Of a DNA stretch of 39,361 bases, positions 1 to 7,291 are shown in pieces (the first letter of the stretch is position 1; each line of letters opens with the position of its first letter). This DNA is from Gemmatimonadaceae bacterium (GTDB lineage Bacteria; Gemmatimonadota; Gemmatimonadetes; Gemmatimonadales; Gemmatimonadaceae). The position numbers and the translations under genes were made by a program. The DNA is taken from assembly GCA_014379205.1 (NCBI GenBank), contig JACMME010000030.1, positions 1 through 39,361 of the forward strand, written 5' to 3'. The notes beneath the pieces were generated by a model. That model did not search any database. It was not told the origin of the DNA and worked only from the letters and a program-made list of their open reading frames with translations.

Positions 1-11
1 CACTCCCCGCC

Positions 12-1076
12 TTACTCATGCATTCTCTCCTCCACGCTCGCCATGCGCAGCGCGTCGAGGAGTGGCTCTATCGCCCCGTCGAGGGTGCGCTCCAGCTCAT
101 GAATTGTGAAACCGATGCGGTGATCGGTGATGCGATTCTGAGGAAAATTGTAGGTCCTCACCTTTGCGGAGCGATCACCCGTCCCTACCTGCGTTCGACG
201 CATGCGCGAACGCTCCGCCTCCTGCTCGGCGATGCGAAGATCCAGCAGGCGTGAGCGCAGTACCTCGAACCCCTTGAGCTTGTTCTGCAGCTGGGATTTC
301 TGGTCTTGCTGGCTAACCACCACGCCCGTGGGAATGTGCGTGATACGAACCGCCGAATCGGTTGTGTTGACGCTTTGACCGCCGGGGCCCGAAGAACGGA
401 ACACATCGATGCGGATGTCCTTGTCCTCGATTTTCACATCAATCTCTTCCGCCTCTGGAAGTACGGCGACGGTTGCCGCTGACGTGTGGATGCGCCCCTG
501 GCTTTCGGTAGCGGGGACTCGTTGAACGCGATGTACCCCGGACTCCCATCGCATGCATCCGAAAACGCCTTCGCCCTGCACCTTGAAGATGGCTTCCTTG
601 AGTCCGCCGAGCGTGGCATCCGACATCGAGATGATTTCCACGCGCCACCCACGCCGCTCGGCGAAGCGGGAATACATGCGGAAGATATCCGCCGCGAAGA
701 GAGCGGCTTCGTCGCCGCCCGTCCCAGCGCGGATCTCCACAATGGCGGCACGATCATCGAGCGGATCGCGAGGTATCAGCAACGGCAGCAGCATCGCCTC
801 GATCTCACCTATGCGGCTGACGAGTCGTTCTTCCTCCGCCTGGGCTTCCCGCGCAAGCTCAACATCATCTGCGCCCACGAGCTCGCGCGTCTGCTCGAGC
901 TCCTCTTCCGCCCTGCGCAGCTTTTCGCCAGCCTCGATCACTGGTGTCAGACGACTGTGCTCTCGCCCCAGCTCTGCAAGCCGGGCAGAATCGCGAACCG
1001 CACTGGGGCGCCCGAGCTCATCCTCTATCTCGGCGGCGCGCTTTAGCGCGTCGGCGAGGCGATCCCGAATGTTCAG
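12..1076 (-). CDS. prfA: peptide chain release factor 1 (RF1)
   Basis: Recognises UAA/UAG stop codons in the ribosomal A site and triggers release of the finished protein. Seen: the stop-codon recognition motif PAT in [14 protein letters not shown] and the GGQ hydrolysis motif in [12 protein letters not shown]. The first standard start codon in frame is GTG at 941, which gives only 309 aa and removes much of domain 1. The frame stays open upstream and encodes typical RF1 domain-1 sequence ([15 protein letters not shown]). Counting from a CTG at 1076, PAT falls at 188-190 and GGQ at 232-234, almost exactly the E. coli RF1 numbering. The true start is therefore near 1076, as CTG overlapping the rpmE stop (CTGA) or ATT at 1070; there is no ATG, GTG or TTG there. 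It follows rpmE directly. Family identity is very secure; the start is not. Confidence 0.95.
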   Translation of the reverse strand: MNIRDRLADALKRAAEIEDELGRPSAVRDSARLAELGREHSRLTPVIEAGEKLRRAEEELEQTRELVGADDVELAREAQAEEERLVSRIGEIEAMLLPLLIPRDPLDDRAAIVEIRAGTGGDEAALFAADIFRMYSRFAERRGWRVEIISMSDATLGGLKEAIFKVQGEGVFGCMRWESGVHRVQRVPATESQGRIHTSAATVAVLPEAEEIDVKIEDKDIRIDVFRSSGPGGQSVNTTDSAVRITHIPTGVVVSQQDQKSQLQNKLKGFEVLRSRLLDLRIAEQEAERSRMRRTQVGTGDRSAKVRTYNFPQNRITDHRIGFTIHELERTLDGAIEPLLDALRMASVEERMHE

Positions 1077-1282
1077 CTCTCTTTCCCGGTCCCGTACTTC
1101 TGCCGGAACCGCTCCACGCGGCCCGCGGTGTCGACGAGCTTCTGCTTCCCTGTGAAGAAGGGGTGGCAGTTGGAACAGATGTCGGTGTGGATCTCATCCT
1201 GCGTGGAGCGCGTAACGAACGTATTCCCGCATGCGCACGAAACCTTTGCCATCGCATAAGGCGGGTGAATTTCTTTTTTCAC
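1073..1282 (-). CDS. rpmE: 50S ribosomal protein L31, zinc-binding type
   Basis: Large-subunit ribosomal protein of 69 aa, the usual length. Cysteines at 16, 18, 37 and 40 (CAC and CSNC) are the zinc ligands of the C+ form of L31. The opening MKKEIHPPY and the block [10 protein letters not shown] are family hallmarks. The start is GTG at 1282, preceded by a plausible Shine-Dalgarno (AGGAACGAGG). Its TGA stop overlaps the proposed start of prfA, so the two genes are probably translationally coupled; rpmE-prfA is a common gene order. A promoter is proposed just upstream. Confidence 0.96.
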   Translation of the reverse strand: MKKEIHPPYAMAKVSCACGNTFVTRSTQDEIHTDICSNCHPFFTGKQKLVDTAGRVERFRQKYGTGKES

Positions 1283-1326
1283 GAGAACCTCGTTCCTAAA
1301 AATTGCAATAAGAAAATTAGCTGTGA

Positions 1327-1356
1327 AATATAGCCAGCTGGCAGCGTAAAATACAA
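1327..1356 (-). promoter_or_regulatory. candidate housekeeping promoter for rpmE-prfA
   Basis: On the minus strand TTGTAT (1356-1351) and TATATT (1332-1327) are separated by 18 bp, about 45 bp upstream of the rpmE start. The spacer begins with a perfect 10-bp palindrome, GCCAGCTGGC (1333-1342), which could be an operator. The surrounding DNA is AT-rich compared with the rest of the window. Pattern match only. Confidence 0.4.
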
Positions 1357-1410
1357 GCGCGCAACGTCTTGCAGAGCGTGCGCGGGACGGGTACTTTCTG
1401 CGGCGAAGAG

Positions 1411-1464
1411 CGATTGCGGATTGCGGGCTGCGGATTCTGGGACTGCGAGCTGCGAAGTGCGCGC
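1411..1464 (+). repeat. heptanucleotide array a (upstream of crp-like gene)
   Basis: Short degenerate run of 7-bp units: GATTGCG, GATTGCG, GGCTGCG, then GACTGCG, AGCTGCG, AAGTGCG after a small interruption. It belongs to the [AGT]A[CT]TGCG family found in other intergenic gaps of this window. It ends about 46 bp before the start codon of the Crp-family gene. Confidence 0.75.
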
Positions 1465-1510
1465 TCCATTGAGGTTACACGGTCGCCTCCCGCTACCCTT
1501 CCCAGGCTTA

Positions 1511-2179
1511 ATGCAAACAACAGACTTCCTGTCCACCGTCTCGCTTCTCCACGGCCTGGATAGCACCGAGCTCGCGCGCTTCGCCGAGCTTACGCGGGAA
1601 CGGCAGTACCCCAAGGGAAGCGTAATTCTTTTCGAGGACGATCCTGGAGACTCGCTTTTCATCGTGAAATCGGGCCGGGTAAAAGTCGTTCTCGTGGGCG
1701 AGGATGGACGCGAGGTAATCCTCGGCATGCTGGGAGTCGGTGAGCACTTTGGGGAGCTCTCACTCATTGACGGGAAGCCGCGCTCCGCGCACGTGATCGC
1801 CGTGGATGATTCGGAGCTGATAATCCTTCGACGGGAAGATTTTCGCAGGCGCGTGGAGGAATCACCACCGCTGGCATGGTCACTGATGTCCGCGCTATCC
1901 AAGCGTCTGCGCCGCGCAGACGAACAGATCGGTGGATTGGTTTTGCTCGATGTACACGGCCGAATCGCCAGACTCATCGTGGACTCGGCGAACGCCGCGG
2001 GAACCATCGAGAAGAAGCTCACGCATCAGATGATAGCACAGATGATCGGTGCGAGCCGCGAGACCGTCTCGCGCGCAATGCGCGACTTTCAGGACGGAGG
2101 TCTGATCACCGTGCAACGTCGGCAAATCACGCTGGCCGACCGTCCAGCACTGGAGCGAATGGCGCACCTGCGAGTGTGA
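1511..2179 (+). CDS. Crp/Fnr-family transcriptional regulator
   Basis: A 222-aa DNA-binding regulator. The N-terminal half is a cyclic-nucleotide-binding-type beta roll, with FGELSLIDGKPRSAHV matching the phosphate-binding cassette of Crp proteins (GEL and RSA positions). A dimerisation helix follows, then a C-terminal winged helix with THQMIAQMIGASRETVSRAM as recognition region. It has none of the N-terminal cysteines of FNR, so an oxygen-sensing iron-sulfur cluster is unlikely; a nucleotide or another small ligand is plausible. I chose ATG 1511 because the beta roll begins right after it and the upstream frame runs through heptamer repeat DNA. It is divergent from rpmE-prfA. Target genes are unknown. 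Confidence 0.93.
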   Translation: MQTTDFLSTVSLLHGLDSTELARFAELTRERQYPKGSVILFEDDPGDSLFIVKSGRVKVVLVGEDGREVILGMLGVGEHFGELSLIDGKPRSAHVIAVDDSELIILRREDFRRRVEESPPLAWSLMSALSKRLRRADEQIGGLVLLDVHGRIARLIVDSANAAGTIEKKLTHQMIAQMIGASRETVSRAMRDFQDGGLITVQRRQITLADRPALERMAHLRV

Positions 2180-2241
2180 TCCGGTTCACGGGGTCGCGGT
2201 GATGGGGGACGGCGATGGATGGGCGCAAGGGTGAGATCTTT

Positions 2242-2330
2242 GGATTGCGGATTGCGGATTGCGGATTGCGGATTGCGTAACTGCGAACCGCGAACCGCGA
2301 ACCGCGAACTGCGAACTGCATAACTGCGTA
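2242..2330 (+). repeat. heptanucleotide array b (between crp-like and MBL genes)
   Basis: About a dozen 7-bp units on the plus strand: first GATTGCG repeated five times, then a switch to AACTGCG, AACCGCG (three times), AACTGCG and TAACTGCG-like variants. Two sub-variants of one heptamer are therefore joined in a single array. It fills most of the 211-bp gap between the two plus-strand genes. Confidence 0.9.
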
Positions 2331-2390
2331 CCTCGTAACGACGAGCTGACAAACTGAGACCTGCGAAAATAACGGAGCGCTGAACGGGCT

Positions 2391-3257
2391 ATGAGTTTGT
2401 CGGTGCGTTTCTGGGGGACGCGCGGCTCCGTACCTGCCCCGGGCGCGCATACGTTACGCTACGGCGGCAATACGCCATGCGTTGAGGTTCGAGCCGAGGG
2501 TGAGGCATCGATCATTCTGGACGCGGGCACCGGGATCCGCGAGCTTGGTGATGTCCTGAATAGCCGCGCCAATGGTGAGCCACTCAGCGTCGACATTTTC
2601 CTTACGCACACTCACTGGGACCACATCCAGGGTCTACCATTCTTCAGCCCTCTCTACAAACAGGGCAGTTGCATTAGGATCTGGGGACCCGACTCAGTCG
2701 AAGCGCCGCTTGGTAACGTTTTTCGGCTTCTCATGTCGCCGGCCGTATTCCCAGTGTCGTCAGAGGAGGTGCGAGCAAAGGTCGACATCGGACCTGCGAC
2801 CGGGGCGCCTCGAAGGACGGCCGGATGTGATATCGCGACGCTCGCCGTCCAGCATCCGGGGGGCGCCGTAGCCTACCGCGTTTCGAGTACCCGCGAACCA
2901 GGGAGTAGCCTCGTCTACGTGCCTGACAATGAGCTTGCCGGTAAAGACGCTCGTGAGCGTGACCGCCTTGTGCAGTTCGCTCGCGGCGCGGGTCTGCTGG
3001 TGCACGATTCGACATACACGTCGGAGGAGTACAGCGGACGGCAAGGGTGGGGGCACTCGACCTTTGAAGATGCTGTCGAACTCGCGCTGGCTGCGGGCGC
3101 TGCGCATCTCGTGCTCTTTCATCATGCGCCCGAACGAACGGATGTCGAGATCGACGCCCTGGTCGAGAAGGCGCGAGCGATTGAGAAGGGGAGAGGTAGC
3201 GGCCTGGTGATTACCGCCGCGGCGGAAGGGGAGACGTTGGTGGTGGGGGGAGACTGA
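2391..3257 (+). CDS. metallo-beta-lactamase-fold hydrolase (RNase Z / phosphodiesterase-like)
   Basis: A 288-aa single-domain hydrolase of the metallo-beta-lactamase superfamily. The metal-binding motif HxHxDH appears as THTHWDH near residues 72-78. Later ligand candidates are HPGG near 155, the Asp in LLVHDSTY, and His in GWGHSTFEDA and LFHHAPE. The opening RFWGTRGSVPAPG and RYGGNTPCVEV are typical of the subgroup related to RNase Z and cyclic-nucleotide phosphodiesterases; the substrate cannot be read from sequence. No signal peptide, so cytoplasmic. It could be cotranscribed with the Crp-family gene 211 bp upstream, but the repeat array lies between them. Confidence 0.88.
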   Translation: MSLSVRFWGTRGSVPAPGAHTLRYGGNTPCVEVRAEGEASIILDAGTGIRELGDVLNSRANGEPLSVDIFLTHTHWDHIQGLPFFSPLYKQGSCIRIWGPDSVEAPLGNVFRLLMSPAVFPVSSEEVRAKVDIGPATGAPRRTAGCDIATLAVQHPGGAVAYRVSSTREPGSSLVYVPDNELAGKDARERDRLVQFARGAGLLVHDSTYTSEEYSGRQGWGHSTFEDAVELALAAGAAHLVLFHHAPERTDVEIDALVEKARAIEKGRGSGLVITAAAEGETLVVGGD

Positions 3258-3567
3258 GGCTTGGTGCGCCGCGTTATGGAGTATGCAGGCGAATCAAGCC
3301 AGTTCCCGTTCGCACATGCACTTCTGAATCAGGCTGACGTAATACGCTAGGGCTGGCTGGAACAACGCTGCGCAATCCTTGACCCTACCTCCTCAGTCAC
3401 TGCCAGCCCAGTGCCCTCATTCCCGTAAACGCGACGGTGACGCGAGCGGTGCAGGAATTTGAGCCTTGCCCATCTGAGCGGACGCGCTCCTGCGCGCCCA
3501 CTCAGCTTCACCTTCTGATCACTACTGAATAAAGATCACCCGGCCATTCTCATCGGGGACTACTGAC
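3258..3567. other. gene-free gap between convergent genes
   Basis: About 310 bp between the ends of the MBL hydrolase (plus) and hyuB (minus). I see no convincing coding frame, no heptamer array and no tRNA. The only structure noted is the GC-rich hairpin at 3476-3503. Confidence 0.6.
3476..3503 (-). terminator. GC-rich hairpin downstream of hyuB
   Basis: On the minus strand GAGTGGGCGCG and CGCGTCCGCTC can pair over 11 positions around a 6-nt loop. The two non-Watson-Crick positions are G-U wobbles only in minus-strand RNA and become C-A mismatches on the plus strand. This suggests the structure works in the hyuB transcript. It has no U-tract, so it may be an mRNA-stabilising hairpin or part of a Rho-dependent end rather than an intrinsic terminator. 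Confidence 0.35.
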
Positions 3568-5109
3568 TCACGAGTTCGAAACTGGTTCTCCCCACCCTCC
3601 CCCACCCGGGGTTTCGATCGATAGTGAATCTCCCGCCGCAAGCGACACGCGACATTTTGCCGCCAGCTCTACCCCGTTGAGCATGTTCCGCCCGACTTCA
3701 CCCGCGCCACCACCCTGCATGCCGCGCGGAGCATGTCGCCGACGCTCGGAGAGTAGCGTAACAGTGCACGCCTCGAGTGCGAGATACCGCCGCAAGACAC
3801 CTTCCCCTCCGCTAAAGAATCCAGCTCCCCCCGAGCCGTTCCGCACCGTGTACTCCTCGATGCGCAATGGATAAGCCACCTCCAGCGACTCGATCGGTGT
3901 GTTGCGCGTGTTGCTCATGCCAACGTGCACGGCGCTCGGGCCTCCGCCTTGACTGCTCGCACCCTGACCGCCACCCAGCGTCTCGTAGAAAGTCCAGCCC
4001 GCACCTCCAAACGTGATGTTATTCATCGTACCCTGCCCTTGCGCGGGCACGTCCAGCCCGGCGTCACCAAGCGCGGCGAAGAGAACGTCGGTGATCCGTT
4101 GCGACATCTCCACGTTCCCCGCCGCCACCGCTGAAGGCCATCGCGAGTTCAAAACACAATCCTCCTCGGCGACGATTTCTATGGCGCGTGCTATACCGTC
4201 GTTCGTCGGAACATCCTCGTCGAGCAGCGTTCGAAGCACGAACACCGCCGCGGCCCGCGTGACGGCGAGCGGACAATTGACATTCCCGGCGACTCGCGGC
4301 GACGTTCCGGTGAAATCAATGTGGAGGAGATTGTCCCTGAGGCTTACCGCTGCCGCGACGATGATGTCCTCTGCTGTTACGCCATCGCCTTCCAGCACGT
4401 CCGTCGCCCGGCCAGTCCGGTCACCTAGCGCCGCGATCTCCGTCCGCGCCCGCCGCTCCGTGTAGTCGAGCAGGGCCTTTCCCGCGGCATCAATGCGTTC
4501 AGGACTCTCGCGGGCCCGCAGGGCACGCCACTCGGCCGCGCCCGCCGCACACGCAGCTATCTGCGCCCGAAGGTCACCGCGGCGCTCCTCCGGCGTGCGC
4601 ACGTTGGCGAGAATGAGCTCCAGCATCTCCTGGTCTACGACACCGGCGCGTGCGAGCCTGACAGGCGGCAAAACAAGACCTTCCTGCACCAACTCGGTAG
4701 CGCCCTGAGGCATGCTTCCCGGACTCATTCCTCCAACGTCGGCGTGGTGCGCGCGAACGGCCGCATAACCAACGATCTCGCCACCATCCTCGATGGCTTC
4801 CACCAGTGTCAGATCGGGCAGATGGGAGCCGCCATTGTATGGATCGTTGAGAATGTAGACGTCACCTGGTTGCGGCCGCCGTAACCTCACAGCGCGCACG
4901 GCCTCGGGCATCGCGCCGAGGTGCACAGGGATGTGTGCGGCCTGCGCGATCATCGCACCACGCGCATCGAAGAGCGCCGCTGAGGAGTCGCGCCTTTCGC
5001 GGATATTGGGGGACAGCGCCCCGCGTACCAGTATGCTTCCCATTTCCTCAGCAATCGCCGCAAAGGAGTGGGACATGACTTCGAGATCAAGCGAATCGAA
5101 AAGGGGCAT
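3568..5109 (-). CDS. hyuB: hydantoinase B / oxoprolinase family subunit (HyuB-like)
   Basis: A 513-aa HyuB-type subunit. With HyuA this family forms ATP-dependent enzymes that open cyclic amides such as hydantoins or 5-oxoproline, and it is related to acetone carboxylase subunits. Seen: family blocks GSILVRGALSPNIRERRDSS, HIPVHLGAMP, DVYILNDPYNGGSHLPDLT and a glycine-rich C-terminal end (ETPGGGGWG). It lies downstream of hyuA but is separated from it by 241 bp holding two inverted heptamer arrays. One array ends 7 bp before the ATG, and no Shine-Dalgarno is visible. The true substrate is unknown, since family names outrun biochemical proof. Confidence 0.93.
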   Translation of the reverse strand: MPLFDSLDLEVMSHSFAAIAEEMGSILVRGALSPNIRERRDSSAALFDARGAMIAQAAHIPVHLGAMPEAVRAVRLRRPQPGDVYILNDPYNGGSHLPDLTLVEAIEDGGEIVGYAAVRAHHADVGGMSPGSMPQGATELVQEGLVLPPVRLARAGVVDQEMLELILANVRTPEERRGDLRAQIAACAAGAAEWRALRARESPERIDAAGKALLDYTERRARTEIAALGDRTGRATDVLEGDGVTAEDIIVAAAVSLRDNLLHIDFTGTSPRVAGNVNCPLAVTRAAAVFVLRTLLDEDVPTNDGIARAIEIVAEEDCVLNSRWPSAVAAGNVEMSQRITDVLFAALGDAGLDVPAQGQGTMNNITFGGAGWTFYETLGGGQGASSQGGGPSAVHVGMSNTRNTPIESLEVAYPLRIEEYTVRNGSGGAGFFSGGEGVLRRYLALEACTVTLLSERRRHAPRGMQGGGAGEVGRNMLNGVELAAKCRVSLAAGDSLSIETPGGGGWGEPVSNS

Positions 5110-5116
5110 CAGAAAA

Positions 5117-5144
5117 GGATTGCGGATTGCGGACTGCGGATTGG
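5117..5144 (+). repeat. heptanucleotide array c, next to hyuB start
   Basis: Four units of the GATTGCG type (one is GACTGCG) on the plus strand, ending 7 bp from the hyuB start codon. It is the inverted partner of the array at 5271-5333. Confidence 0.85.
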
Positions 5145-5270
5145 ACTTTGTGCGAAGGTTGGCGGATGCGGATTGAACTGCGTTCAGTTAACCGCGAATT
5201 CGGAATGCGATGACACGACACCATGGAAACAGGGCTTGACGGCAGTACTGCACCCCCAACTTTCTGATCG

Positions 5271-5333
5271 CAATCCGCAATCCGCAATCCGCAATCCGCA
5301 ATCCGCAATCCGCAATCCGCAATCCGCAATCCG
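5271..5333 (-). repeat. heptanucleotide array d, nine perfect copies
   Basis: Nine perfect tandem copies of CAATCCG on the plus strand (CGGATTG on the minus strand), 63 bp, starting 17 bp after the hyuA stop in the direction of transcription. It is the longest uniform array in the window and is inverted relative to array c. In minus-strand RNA the two could pair over about 27 bp, the one variant position being a G-U wobble, around a 126-nt loop. Confidence 0.95.
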
Positions 5334-5350
5334 TATCAATCCGCCCTATC

Positions 5351-7291
5351 CTACCCCGCATTCTTCTCCAATAGCCAGCCTCCAATTGGTAGCGCGCGAG
5401 CCGTCCAGTCCTGGGCGACGAGCATCGATGAGTCAGCAAGCGTGACCACTGCGAGTCCGGATATTCGAACATCCAGCGGAGCATTTGTATCCAGCATGCT
5501 GTTGGCGCTCCACTCCGACCCCCCTGCCCTGCGAAGGCGCGGCTCGCGTGCCTGTCCGGTCACTGCGTGACGCGAGCTTACTATCTCGACGGGACGGTCC
5601 AGTGAGAATCCGAGGCGTTTGTGATGGTCCTCGGTGAAACGCCGTGCAATCGAGGCACCATCGTCGCCAGCCGTGAAAGGCACGTCCAGCTCGTGACCCT
5701 GGCCGACATAGCGCGTGCGCGCCCACCATTCCCGGGTGACCTCCGGATCATCCGCAGCTCCAGCGCGCTGTGACAGCTGTCGCGCCAGCGCAGCGACGTC
5801 ACTCGCGCCAAGCGCCTCCGTACTGAGCATCACACTTACCATCCCTTCGCGCCGCTCCGGAGCCATGGCGAGACCGAGTGCGCTAAGCACGCCAGAGAAT
5901 GGAGGAACAAGAATTGTCCGGATCGCGAGCTGGTCAGCAAGCCCGCATGCGTGCAATCCGCCACCACCGCCGAACGCCACGAGCACGCATCTTCGAGGAT
6001 CTACGCCGCGCTCGACGCTCACACGGCGCAATGCACGAGCCATGGCGGCATCGGCGGCGGCGATCATCGCGGTCGCGGTTCTTTCAACAGTTGCGCCAAG
6101 CTTTCCTGCGAGAGCTTCGATCGCTCTTCGTGCTGCAGCGATGTCGAGCGTGATGCCTCCGCTCATGCGTCGCGCCTGTATCCTTCCGAGCACGATGTGC
6201 GCGTCCGTTATGGTGGCGTTAACTCCCCCGAGCCCAAAAGCAGCTGGGCCCGGACGCACCCCCGCGCTCCTCGGTCCAACACGCAGCGCTCCGCCGGCAT
6301 CGGTCCAGCCGATACTTCCGCCCCCCGCTGACACCGTATCGATGAGGACGCGGGGAAGCGCGATTGGAACACCGGCTACGTCCCCGCCGCTCTCGACCAG
6401 CGGTTTGCCGCCTGTTATGAGCCCGGCGTCAGCGCTCGTGCCGCCAATGTCGATAGTCAGCGCATCGGCAAAGCCGGCGAGGCGCAGCACGGCCGCTGCA
6501 CCGACGACGCCTCCCGCCGGCCCCGACAGCGCGAGCGACGCAGCGCTACGCGCCGCCTCCCCGGCGCTACGCATTCCGCCAGCGGATGTCATAACGGCTG
6601 GCGCCGGGAACCCGTCCGCCTTCAAACGGTCGGCCAGTTGGGACAGGTACCGCGCAACGCGAGGTCGCAGATATGCCTCTGCAACTGTGGTTGCCGTGCG
6701 CTCGTATTCGCGTATCTCGGGAAGCACATCCGACGAAAGGATCACGTCCACGCCGCCAAGTGAGCTGTGCAACGCCTGCGCGAGCTCGTGCTCATGTGAT
6801 GGATCCCGGTACGAATGCAGGAGCGCTACGGCGACGCATTCCGGATGGAGCTCGCCGACACGGCTGGCGACGTACTCTGCACCGCCGCGCGTAAGCGCGC
6901 GAACCACCCCTCGCGCATCCAGCCTTTCCGGCACGGCAATGCACCGGTCCGGCGGCACAAGCGCCGGAGGGTGGTGACGCGTCAGGTCGTACAGCGACGC
7001 GCGTTCCTGACGCCGGAGCTCCAGAAGGCTGGTGGCGCCTTCTGTCGCGCAGAGTACCACCCGTGCGCCGTTGCGCTCGAGCAGCGTGTTTGTCGCGACT
7101 GTGGTGCCGTGCACCATGCGCGCGCACTGTGCTGGAGGTATGCCAAGAGCACGCAGTCCCGCGATCACCCCATCGCTCTGGTCGGTGGGAGTACTGAGGA
7201 CTTTGCGAGCGACTACATCTCCGTCGTCGTCGATCGATACGACGTCGGTGAAGGTGCCACCTACATCGACTCCGACAGACGAGCCAGTCAC
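5351..7291 (-). CDS. hyuA: hydantoinase A / oxoprolinase family subunit (HyuA-like)
   Basis: A 646-aa ATP-binding subunit of the ASKHA fold. Seen: phosphate-1 motif GVDVGGTFTDVV (residues 7-18), HGTTVATN (61-68) and the second phosphate motif DIGGTSAD (281-288), followed by SAGGGSIGW. HyuA proteins activate the cyclic amide substrate with ATP and act with HyuB. The start GTG at 7291 overlaps the lnt stop as GTGA, so it is coupled to lnt. That pairing is not an obvious pathway link and may only reflect operon packing. Family assignment is secure; whether it is a 5-oxoprolinase, N-methylhydantoinase or something else is open. Confidence 0.94.
   Translation of the reverse strand: MTGSSVGVDVGGTFTDVVSIDDDGDVVARKVLSTPTDQSDGVIAGLRALGIPPAQCARMVHGTTVATNTLLERNGARVVLCATEGATSLLELRRQERASLYDLTRHHPPALVPPDRCIAVPERLDARGVVRALTRGGAEYVASRVGELHPECVAVALLHSYRDPSHEHELAQALHSSLGGVDVILSSDVLPEIREYERTATTVAEAYLRPRVARYLSQLADRLKADGFPAPAVMTSAGGMRSAGEAARSAASLALSGPAGGVVGAAAVLRLAGFADALTIDIGGTSADAGLITGGKPLVESGGDVAGVPIALPRVLIDTVSAGGGSIGWTDAGGALRVGPRSAGVRPGPAAFGLGGVNATITDAHIVLGRIQARRMSGGITLDIAAARRAIEALAGKLGATVERTATAMIAAADAAMARALRRVSVERGVDPRRCVLVAFGGGGGLHACGLADQLAIRTILVPPFSGVLSALGLAMAPERREGMVSVMLSTEALGASDVAALARQLSQRAGAADDPEVTREWWARTRYVGQGHELDVPFTAGDDGASIARRFTEDHHKRLGFSLDRPVEIVSSRHAVTGQAREPRLRRAGGSEWSANSMLDTNAPLDVRISGLAVVTLADSSMLVAQDWTARALPIGGWLLEKNAG

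Noticed and set aside
1279-2022. A 247-codon minus-strand frame across the Crp-family gene
   Set aside because: Antisense to a gene with a complete cNMP-binding domain and helix-turn-helix; serine/arginine-rich shadow composition.
5087-5329. Repetitive peptide frames such as GLRIADC repeats
   Set aside because: They are translations of the heptamer array in a chance frame; three units make seven codons, giving an apparent peptide repeat.
5271-5333. CRISPR-like appearance of regular repeats
   Set aside because: The unit is 7 bp with no spacers; it is a simple tandem array, not a CRISPR.
5715-6977. A 420-codon open frame on the plus strand, opposite hyuA
   Set aside because: It is antisense to a gene with clear hyuA motifs; its Ser/Ala/Pro/Arg-rich composition is typical of the opposite strand of GC-rich coding DNA.
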